Shown: piece after piece, positions 34,701-40,353 of the stretch
How the letters are laid out: every line of letters begins with the position of its first letter
Numbering within the stretch: the first letter of the stretch is position 1
Assembly (NCBI GenBank): GCA_016649715.1
Contig: JAENXC010000025.1
Coordinates: 1-40,353 of the forward strand
Length of the DNA: 40,353 nucleotides
Direction: 5' to 3'
Source of the DNA: Flavobacteriaceae bacterium
Lineage (GTDB): Bacteria > Bacteroidota > Bacteroidia > Flavobacteriales > Flavobacteriaceae
The notes under the pieces: generated by a model
Seen by the model: the letters and a program-made list of their open reading frames with translations, nothing else
The model's database searches: none
Told to the model about the DNA's origin: nothing
Program-made: the position numbers and the translations under genes

Positions 34701-36056
34701 CAAGGAAAAACTGTTGATATTGTTATTTCCCGTACTTCCGAAATTAAACTGGTTGATAAGAAAACAGGAATTACACTAAGTACCAACAACATTCCCTATG
34801 GTTCCACACTGTATGTGAAAGATGGCGATAGCATGAAAGCTGGCGACATAGTTTGTTCTTGGGATCCTTATAACGGTGTAATTATTTCAGAATTTGCTGG
34901 AAAGATTAAATACGAAAACATTGTTCAAGGTATCACCTATCAAGTTGAAATTGATGAGCAAACCGGTTTCCAAGAAAAAGTAATTTCTGAATCAAGAGAT
35001 AAAAAACGTATTCCGACTCTTCAGATCTTAGGAAAAAAAGACGAAATAATTCGTTCTTACAACTTGCCGGTTGGCGCTCACATTATGGTGGACGATGGCG
35101 ACAAAATCAAGATTGGTAAAGTACTTGTGAAAATTCCACGTAAATCTGCGAAAGCGGGTGATATTACGGGAGGTCTTCCACGTGTTACCGAACTTTTTGA
35201 AGCGCGTAACCCTTCAAATCCTGCAGTAGTTAGCGAGATTGACGGAGTGGTTTCCTTTGGAAAAATTAAACGTGGTAACCGCGAGATTATCGTTGAGTCC
35301 AAATTGGGCGAACTGAAAAAGTATTTGGTAAAATTGAGTAACCAAATCCTTGTTCAGGAAAACGATTACGTTCGTGCAGGGATGCCACTTTCCGATGGTT
35401 CCATTACGCCAGAAGATATCCTTCGCATCAAAGGCCCATCTGCAGTACAGCAATATCTTGTGAACGAAGTTCAGGAGGTGTACCGTCTGCAAGGGGTGAA
35501 GATCAACGACAAGCACTTTGAGGTGGTTGTTCGTCAGATGATGCGTAAAGTTAGAATCGAAGATCCGGGAGATACTACTTTCCTTGAAGATCAATTGGCC
35601 CATAAAGATGATTTCATTGAAGAAAATGATAAAATCTTCGGAATGAAAGTCGTTACCAACGCTGGCGATTCGGACAATTTAAAAGAAGGACAGATACTTA
35701 CCTCACGTGAGCTTCGCGATGAAAACTCTTTATTGCGAAGAAACGACAGAGCATTGGCAGAAGCACGCGATGCAGTTTCTGCAACGGCAACTCCCGTACT
35801 ACAAGGTATTACTAGGGCGTCGTTACAGACCAAATCGTTCATCTCTGCGGCTTCCTTCCAGGAAACCACCAAAGTATTGAACGAAGCCGCAGTAGCCGGA
35901 AAAGTGGACACTTTGGAAGGCTTGAAAGAGAACGTAATTGTAGGACATAAAATACCAGCCGGAACCGGTATGCGTAGGTATGACACCATAATCGTGGGCT
36001 CCAAACAGGAACTCGAAGCAATGAACCGCGCGAAGCAAGAAGTGAACTATAACTAA
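31755..36056 (+). CDS. rpoC: DNA-directed RNA polymerase subunit beta'
   Basis: 1433 residues. N-terminal zinc site [20 protein letters not shown] (about 66-85), catalytic magnesium motif NADFDGDQ (475-482), bridge-helix/trigger-loop region (MRGLMAKP, later [20 protein letters not shown]), and second zinc site [13 protein letters not shown]. The tail ends with [22 protein letters not shown] 31755 and ATG 31758 are adjacent and either could be the start. A strong terminator follows (36066-36104), closing the rpoBC operon. Confidence 0.98.
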   Translation: MMNRNKENTVQKFDKISIGLASPESILAESRGEVLKPETINYRTHKPERDGLFCERIFGPVKDYECACGKYKRIRYKGIVCDRCGVEVTEKKVRRDRVGHINLVVPVAHIWYFRSLPNKIGYLLGLPSKKLDMIIYYERYVVIQPGIAKYEGGENVKRLDFLTEEEYLAVLDSIPQENQYLEETDPNKFIAKMGAECLIDLLQRIDLNTLSYNLRHKANNETSKQRKTEALKRLQVVEALRDANKNRENKAEWMIMKVIPVIPPELRPLVPLDGGRFATSDLNDLYRRVIIRNNRLKRLMEIKAPEVILRNEKRMLQESVDSLFDNTRKSSAVKTDSNRPLKSLSDSLKGKQGRFRQNLLGKRVDYSARSVIVVGPELKLFECGIPKDMAAELYKPFVIRKLIERGIVKTVKSAKKIIDKKEPVVWDILENVLKGHPVMLNRAPTLHRLGIQAFQPKLIEGKAIQLHPLVCTAFNADFDGDQMAVHLPLGPEAILECQLLMLASHNILNPANGSPVAVPSQDMVLGLYYMTKLRKTMGDVVVKGEGLTFYSAEEAIIAYNEGMVDLNAEIRIRTKDFNDKGELVLQIITTTLGRVIFNEKVPVEAGFINEVLTKKSLRDIIGKILKVTSVPVTAAFLDEIKTLGYKYSFEGGLSFSLGDIIIPAEKQSMIDSANTQVDGIINSYNMGLITNNERYNQVIDIWTATNAELTELSMKRIREDQQGFNSVYMMLDSGARGSKEQIRQLTGMRGLMAKPKKSNSGGGEIIENPILSNFKEGLSILEYFISTHGARKGLADTALKTADAGYLTRRLVDVSQDVIINIEDCGTLRGIEVSALKKNEEVVETLGARIVGRTALNDIVNPLTKELLVASGDHITEEVADEIEKSPIERVEVRSALSCEAKQGICSQCYGRNLATNKMVQRGEAVGVVAAQSIGEPGTQLTLRTFHVGGIAGNISEENKLSVKFDGKAEIEDLKIVKGEDNQGKTVDIVISRTSEIKLVDKKTGITLSTNNIPYGSTLYVKDGDSMKAGDIVCSWDPYNGVIISEFAGKIKYENIVQGITYQVEIDEQTGFQEKVISESRDKKRIPTLQILGKKDEIIRSYNLPVGAHIMVDDGDKIKIGKVLVKIPRKSAKAGDITGGLPRVTELFEARNPSNPAVVSEIDGVVSFGKIKRGNREIIVESKLGELKKYLVKLSNQILVQENDYVRAGMPLSDGSITPEDILRIKGPSAVQQYLVNEVQEVYRLQGVKINDKHFEVVVRQMMRKVRIEDPGDTTFLEDQLAHKDDFIEENDKIFGMKVVTNAGDSDNLKEGQILTSRELRDENSLLRRNDRALAEARDAVSATATPVLQGITRASLQTKSFISAASFQETTKVLNEAAVAGKVDTLEGLKENVIVGHKIPAGTGMRRYDTIIVGSKQELEAMNRAKQEVNYN

Positions 36057-36065
36057 TATTTAATT

Positions 36066-36104
36066 GAAAAGGTGCGTTTTAGGAAACGCACCTTTTCTAT
36101 TTTA
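36066..36104 (+). terminator. Intrinsic terminator of rpoBC
   Basis: Perfect 14-bp arms GAAAAGGTGCGTTT (36066-36079) and AAACGCACCTTTTC (36084-36097), a four-base loop and 'tatttt'. Ten bases after the rpoC stop. Confidence 0.88.
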
Positions 36105-36163
36105 GATATTAAATTTTAAAAGGAAACCTGTCAACAAGCAGGCCTAACATCTAACATCTAAAA

Positions 36164-36484
36164 ATGGCAGATCAAAAAAAACAACAGCCCCAACAGGGTC
36201 AAATAAATATAGAACTTGACGAAACCGTGGCACAGGGCATATACAGCAACCTGGCAATCATCAACCATTCTGTTTCCGAATTTGTGGTGGATTTTGTAAC
36301 CATTATGCCCGGAATTCCCAAAAGCAAAGTGAAGTCTAGAATTATCTTGACGCCACAACACGCTAAAAGATTTCTAAAAGCATTGGGCGAAAACGTTAAA
36401 CGATTTGAAAATGCCCATGGCGAAATAAAAGATTATGAGCAGCCGCCCATACCTTTAAATTTTGGCCCTACAGGCGAAGCATAA
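36164..36484 (+). CDS. DUF3467 family protein
   Basis: 106 residues. It has the DUF3467 pattern: INIELDETVAQGIYSNLAII, HSVSEFVVDFVTIMPG, SRIILTPQHAKRFLKALGEN. The family is small, cytoplasmic, widely conserved and often next to rpoC in Bacteroidota; function unknown. The Gln/Lys-rich N-terminus (KKQQPQQGQ) is low complexity. A hairpin terminator overlaps the stop codon (36483-36513). Confidence 0.9.
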   Translation: MADQKKQQPQQGQINIELDETVAQGIYSNLAIINHSVSEFVVDFVTIMPGIPKSKVKSRIILTPQHAKRFLKALGENVKRFENAHGEIKDYEQPPIPLNFGPTGEA

Positions 36485-36513
36485 AAAAAGCCCCAATTTT
36501 CAGGGCTTTTTTT
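36483..36513 (+). terminator. Intrinsic terminator of the DUF3467 gene
   Basis: AAAAAAAGCCC (36483-36493), loop, GGGCTTTTTTT (36503-36513). A perfect 11-bp stem with A and T runs; it could act from both strands. Starts inside the stop codon. Confidence 0.9.
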
Positions 36514-36552
36514 ATGCTTCAAATTTCAAAATACAAATACTAAATTCCAAAA

Positions 36553-36586
36553 AATGTAGGCGCGCGATTAATCGTGCGCCTACATT
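36553..36586. repeat. 34-bp near-perfect palindrome between convergent genes
   Basis: A palindrome centred on CGATTAATCG, with arms AATGTAGGCGC and GCGCCTACATT and a single G-T imperfection. It lies between the DUF3467 gene and the convergent prfC, 23 bases from the prfC stop. It may act as a leftward terminator or be a dispersed palindrome. Confidence 0.7.
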
Positions 36587-36608
36587 ATATAATATTAAAA
36601 ATTTATCC

Positions 36609-38225
36609 TCAGGCTTCTGTCTTTGGGCTTCCAGCCTTTTCAAACTCACTCACAAAATGCAGCTTTACATTAGGGTATTTTGATTGTGTCATTTGTAGTG
36701 TAAACGCTGAATCGGCAAAGAAAACCAATTGACCGCGTTTGTCCTTCGCCAAAAACTTCGCCTTTACTCTTTTGAAATCTGCAAATTCTTCACTCTTTGG
36801 ATCTTTTGCTTCCACCCAGCAGGCTTTATGCACATTCAAGTTTTCATAGCTACATATTGCACCGTATTCGTGTTCCAAACGGTATTGGATTACTTCAAAC
36901 TGAAGCGCCCCAACGGTGCCAATTACTTTTCTTCCATTCAACTCTAAAGTAAAAAGCTGTGCCACACCTTCATCCATCAACTGATCAATGCCCTTTTCAA
37001 GCTGTTTGCTCTTCATTGGGTCGGCATTGTTGATGTATTTAAAGTGTTCGGGTGAAAAGCTCGGGATGCCTTTGTACTGCATTTCTTCGCCTTCCGTCAA
37101 CGTATCGCCAATCTTAAAGTTTCCAGTATCGTGAAGGCCCACTATATCGCCTGGATAGGAAACATCAACAATCTGTTTCTTTTCAGCAAAGAAAGCATTG
37201 GGACTGCTGAATTTCAGTTTTTTACCATTGCGAACATGTAAATACGGAGCGTTTCTTTCAAACGTTCCCGAAACAATTTTCACAAAAGCCAAACGGTCGC
37301 GGTGCTTAGGGTCCATATTGGCGTGGATTTTAAAAACGAAACCTGAAAATTCCTTTTCGTCTGGTTTCACTAAACGGGTACTGCTTTCCTTTGGGCGTGG
37401 GGTAGGGGCTATTTCAACAAAACAATCCAACAACTCGCGCACTCCGAAATTATTTAATGCGGATCCGAAAAATACAGGTTGGAGCTTTCCTTCCAAATAT
37501 TCCTCGCGATCAAAATCTGGGTACACTTCATGAACCAATTCCAGTTCTTCCCGAAGTGTTTTTGAAGCTTTCACACCAATCAGTTTTTCAAGCTCAGGGC
37601 TGTTTACATCTTCAATTTCAATGGTATCTTCAATATTTTTTCTACTATCACCGCTGAAAAGATTTATGTTCTTTTCCCAAACGTTATAGATTCCCTTAAA
37701 ATCGTAACCCATCCCAATCGGGAAACTCAAAGGGGTTACGCGCAAGTTGAGCTTTTGTTCAATTTCGTCCAGAAGCTCGAACGCATCTTTTCCTTCCCGG
37801 TCCATTTTGTTGATGAACACAATCATCGGGATGTTGCGCATGCGGCAAACTTCTACTAGTTTTTCGGTTTGTTCCTCAACTCCTTTTGCAACGTCAATCA
37901 CTACAATTACACTATCAACTGCAGTCAAGGTTCTAAATGTATCTTCGGCAAAATCCTTGTGGCCGGGTGTGTCGAGAATGTTTATTTTAATCCCTTCATA
38001 TTCAAAAGCCAAAACGGAAGTAGCAACCGATATTCCACGTTGGCGCTCTATTTCCATAAAATCGCTGGTGGCGCCTTTTTTAATTTTATTGCTTTTCACC
38101 GCACCGGCTTCTTGAATTGCTCCTCCAAAAAGTAAAAGCTTTTCCGTCAAAGTGGTTTTCCCGGCATCTGGGTGACTAATGATCCCGAAAGTTCTTCGGC
38201 GATTAATTTCTTTTATTAAAGACAT
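36609..38225 (-). CDS. prfC: Peptide chain release factor 3
   Basis: 538 residues, close to E. coli RF3 (529). N-terminal G domain with [13 protein letters not shown] (18-30), the switch block [27 protein letters not shown] and [22 protein letters not shown]3-specific C-terminal blocks follow ([36 protein letters not shown]). RF3 is the GTPase that recycles RF1/RF2 after peptide release. It is transcribed towards the rpoC operon and ends next to the 36553 palindrome. It is distinguished from EF-G by the ERQRGISV motif and the RF3-type C-terminus. Confidence 0.95.
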   Translation of the reverse strand: MSLIKEINRRRTFGIISHPDAGKTTLTEKLLLFGGAIQEAGAVKSNKIKKGATSDFMEIERQRGISVATSVLAFEYEGIKINILDTPGHKDFAEDTFRTLTAVDSVIVVIDVAKGVEEQTEKLVEVCRMRNIPMIVFINKMDREGKDAFELLDEIEQKLNLRVTPLSFPIGMGYDFKGIYNVWEKNINLFSGDSRKNIEDTIEIEDVNSPELEKLIGVKASKTLREELELVHEVYPDFDREEYLEGKLQPVFFGSALNNFGVRELLDCFVEIAPTPRPKESSTRLVKPDEKEFSGFVFKIHANMDPKHRDRLAFVKIVSGTFERNAPYLHVRNGKKLKFSSPNAFFAEKKQIVDVSYPGDIVGLHDTGNFKIGDTLTEGEEMQYKGIPSFSPEHFKYINNADPMKSKQLEKGIDQLMDEGVAQLFTLELNGRKVIGTVGALQFEVIQYRLEHEYGAICSYENLNVHKACWVEAKDPKSEEFADFKRVKAKFLAKDKRGQLVFFADSAFTLQMTQSKYPNVKLHFVSEFEKAGSPKTEA

Positions 38226-38495
38226 CTGTTTTTTCTAGTATGGAGGCAAAGATAAAGTTTGTTATCAAAGTATTTCAACGGAGGAGTGTCTAAAATAAAT
38301 ATTGCTTTAAGGAATATCTAAAACCCGTTTATTTTCTATTAAAAAATAGCCGTTCAAAAAAAGGTTAAACATTTACTAATCTTTGATAATTGAAACTGAT
38401 AAATTGAAAAGTTTTCTCATTTAAATTGATAGAAGTGGAGAAGACCCTGTTTCTTTTCTTACCTCATATGCATTCTTAACCCCTATTCACATAGT

Positions 38496-38517
38496 ATATA
38501 CGTGGTAACACGTATAT
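38496..38517. promoter_or_regulatory. Perfect inverted repeat, possible operator
   Basis: ATATACGTG (38496-38504), spacer GTAA, CACGTATAT (38509-38517). A 9-bp perfect dyad about 115 bases upstream of the adhesin -7 element, of the size bound by dimeric regulators. No T run follows to make it a terminator. Confidence 0.5.
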
Positions 38518-38630
38518 CTTTTTCCTACAAAATATATTGCTTTTTTATTCAATTTGGGTTGTTTGCCGACTATTTTTCACAGTTCATCTAATACTTGTTT
38601 GTTAGTAATTCCTTAACACTTTTTCCAATA

Positions 38631-38638
38631 TATATTTG
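38631..38638 (+). promoter_or_regulatory. Flavobacterial -7 promoter element of the adhesin gene (TATATTTG)
   Basis: TATATTTG matches TAnnTTTG, 72 bases before the adhesin ATG. No well-spaced -33 TTG is visible. Confidence 0.5.
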
Positions 38639-38710
38639 AACTGTTAAATGCTCTCTAAAAAGTAGAGTATGCATTTTCCTTTTGAAAAAAGATTATAAAA
38701 AACTGAGAAT

Positions 38711-40353
38711 ATGTATAAAATTACTTCTTTCAAACACATAAAAAGTATAACTCTTTATATACTTGTATGTTTTATTTCAGGTTTTGGAATTTTACATGCA
38801 CAAACAGTTAATGTTACTGTTCCAAGCGGAGGATTTCAAATTGATGGAGATCTAGAATCCAATACCCCAACAATTGGTGTGGGAGACTGGGTACAAGGAC
38901 CAGCAGGAGCAGGGGGTTTTGTTTTTAACAATAACGGCACTCCTGTTAATAGTAATCTTACAAAGCTAGTACGTGATGCTTATAATGTTAACTCTGATAA
39001 TTCCTTTACGGGAGGGTCAAAATATAATGACAATCCTAATACTTGGGTTTGGGCAAATTCAAGTGTTACTGGAAAAGGTGACATTAATAATGCCATGTAT
39101 CATCTTGGTAAAGATGGAAGTAATAACGAATGGATTTTTATAGGTAGTGATCGTGCTTCAACTAACGGTACTAGTTATATAGATTTTTCGTTTTTACAAA
39201 ATACACTAACCACTACACCTGGTTTTGGTTTTAGTTCAGCAGGCCCCGACGGTGGTCGTACTGTAAATGATATACTTTTAACTATAGAATATGGTAGTGG
39301 TGGATCTGTAGCCACTGTTTACTTTTATTTATGGAAAAATGTTGGAGGCAATAACTTTGATTATGTTCTTCAAACTACAAATACAGCAAATGCTTTTGCC
39401 AAAACAAATACCGGTACCATAAATGTTCCTTTTGGAGGTTTTGGAACAAATACATATACAGATAGACAATATGGTGAAGCAGCAGTTAACCTTACTGCGG
39501 TTTTTGGTTCTTTGCCAGACCCATGTATTGGCGTTAGTATAAAAACACTTTTTATTAAAACTAAAAATTCAACAGCTCCATCAGCTGCATTAAATGATTT
39601 TGTTGAACCCATTCAGGTTCAATTTGGGTTTGGAACTGCTACAATTGATTATGCAAATAGTCCAGTTTGCCATAATAGCGATCCTATTCTGGTAACCCAT
39701 ACAGGAGTTTCGGGAGGTACTTATTCTGCTGCACCAGCAGGATTGAGTATAAACGCTACCACAGGAGAAATTAATGTTCAAGGAAGTAATCCAGGTACAT
39801 ATACTGTAACATATACCTATAATACAAATGGTTGTAATAAAACGGCTACCACAACTGTTGTTATTTCTGAAAACCCACAGCCACCAACAGGTACAGATAT
39901 TACAGAGTGTGAGGCAAGTCCAATCCAGACATTAACTGCAACTGCAACGGTACCCGCTGGTCAAACAGTTGTTTGGTACAATCAAGCAGTTGGTGGTTCA
40001 ATCGTAATCAACCCGATCCGCAATACAGTTGGTTCGGTTACCTATTATGCCCAAGCCAATGTAAACAATGGTGGTTGTAGTAGTTTGACAAGAACACCTG
40101 TTACCCTTACCATTACGGCTGCACCTAGTGCCCCAGTAAGTGGTGGTAACCAGACAGAGTGTGAGGCAAGTCCAATCCAGACCCTTACGGCTACCGCCAC
40201 GGTACCTACTGGCCAGACCGTTGTTTGGTACGATGCCGCGAGCGGAGGAAATGTTGTGAACAATCCAATATTGAATTCAGTTGGCACAGTTACCTATTAC
40301 GCCCAGGCCAATGTAAATGGCGGCGGCTGCACCAGTCTGTCAAGAACTCCAGT
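38711..40353 (+). CDS. Large secreted adhesin with Ig-like repeats (partial, runs off the window)
   Basis: The frame is open from ATG 38711 to the window end: 547 codons, no stop. A long signal peptide (about 1-31, ending GILHAQ) precedes a unique N-terminal region (about 32-310). An Ig/cadherin-like module follows ([19 protein letters not shown]), then repeats of 84 residues starting [18 protein letters not shown] at residues 398 and 482, each with WY and TYYAQANVN and a paired cysteine. Such Ig-like repeat proteins in Flavobacteria are typically exported by the type IX system and bound to the surface, using a C-terminal sorting domain that would lie beyond this window. It is probably an adhesin or matrix protein. 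The gene is clearly more AT-rich in its first kilobase. Confidence 0.88.
   Translation, partial: MYKITSFKHIKSITLYILVCFISGFGILHAQTVNVTVPSGGFQIDGDLESNTPTIGVGDWVQGPAGAGGFVFNNNGTPVNSNLTKLVRDAYNVNSDNSFTGGSKYNDNPNTWVWANSSVTGKGDINNAMYHLGKDGSNNEWIFIGSDRASTNGTSYIDFSFLQNTLTTTPGFGFSSAGPDGGRTVNDILLTIEYGSGGSVATVYFYLWKNVGGNNFDYVLQTTNTANAFAKTNTGTINVPFGGFGTNTYTDRQYGEAAVNLTAVFGSLPDPCIGVSIKTLFIKTKNSTAPSAALNDFVEPIQVQFGFGTATIDYANSPVCHNSDPILVTHTGVSGGTYSAAPAGLSINATTGEINVQGSNPGTYTVTYTYNTNGCNKTATTTVVISENPQPPTGTDITECEASPIQTLTATATVPAGQTVVWYNQAVGGSIVINPIRNTVGSVTYYAQANVNNGGCSSLTRTPVTLTITAAPSAPVSGGNQTECEASPIQTLTATATVPTGQTVVWYDAASGGNVVNNPILNSVGTVTYYAQANVNGGGCTSLSRTP
39902..40353 (+). repeat. 252-bp tandem coding repeats in the adhesin gene
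   Basis: Units start at 39902 and 40154, exactly 252 bases (84 codons) apart. The first 29 bases of both units are identical at DNA level, while the following parts differ mainly by synonymous changes. This indicates recent duplication or gene conversion of the repeat starts. More units are likely beyond the window. Confidence 0.85.

Larger units (their letters stand above)
38226..38710. other. AT-rich intergenic region between prfC and the adhesin gene
   Basis: 485 bases without a gene. It separates the divergent prfC and adhesin genes, so both promoters should lie here. Two features are visible: the palindrome at 38496-38517 and the TATATTTG element at 38631-38638. Base composition is markedly more AT-rich than in neighbouring genes. 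Confidence 0.6.

Noticed and set aside
39902-40353. CRISPR-like array
   Set aside because: The repeats are 252-bp in-frame coding units of an adhesin, not short repeats with unique spacers; no other regular array occurs in the window.

Overview
The window is a chromosomal segment from a member of the Bacteroidota, most likely a marine or soil Flavobacteriaceae. The evidence is: low GC; TAnnTTTG-type -7 elements; almost no Shine-Dalgarno sequences apart from a strong one before rpsU; families typical of the group (DUF2851, DUF3467, LytS/LytTR with a Reg_prop propeller, Ig-like-repeat adhesin); and the gene order rpsU - xer - hpf - tRNA cluster - tuf - tRNA-Trp - secE - nusG - rplKAJL - rpoBC. 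No database search was possible; all calls come from reading the sequence.

Layout. Positions 1-2855 hold a divergent pair with 9 bp between start codons: a NamZ/DUF1343 lipoprotein (peptidoglycan amino-sugar recycling) and a LolC/LolE-type ABC permease. Positions 2856-5040 form a small accessory island. It contains a duplicated scar of the permease 3' end, a hairpin repeat, and two exported proteins with homologous leaders. One of these is a signal-peptide-bearing protein with two HU/IHF-type DNA-binding domains and Asp-rich calcium-type linkers. Positions 5069-8750 encode a LytS-type sensor kinase and a LytTR response regulator. Positions 8937-13419 hold a PLP-dependent cystathionine beta-synthase-like enzyme with CBS domains, a DUF202 membrane protein, a DUF2851 protein, a PspC protein and a TrkA-domain potassium channel. 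Positions 13513-18058 contain two tandem alanine/glycine:cation symporters and a helix-hairpin-helix protein. A broken 5' copy of the HhH gene lies between the two symporters, which marks a roughly 1.9 kb tandem duplication. An acyl-CoA dehydrogenase and a secreted carboxypeptidase-regulatory-domain protein follow.

Positions 20850-36500 are the core gene-expression block: bS21, a Xer recombinase, HPF, tRNA-Thr/Tyr/Gly/Thr, EF-Tu, tRNA-Trp, SecE, NusG, uL11, uL1, uL10, bL12, RNA polymerase beta and beta', and a DUF3467 protein. A convergent prfC follows. The last 1.6 kb begins a large repeat-bearing secreted adhesin that runs off the window.

The most interesting item is the exported tandem-HU protein at 3355-4347. 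HU/IHF proteins are normally cytoplasmic nucleoid proteins, although HU/IHF is also known as a structural component of extracellular DNA in biofilms. A version with its own Sec signal and calcium-type linkers would be a dedicated extracytoplasmic DNA-binding protein. Next in interest are the symporter/HhH duplication with a terminator-like hairpin embedded in the HhH reading frame, the allelic-replacement-like scar behind the permease, the duplicated tRNA-Thr tail, and the exceptional rpsU ribosome-binding site.
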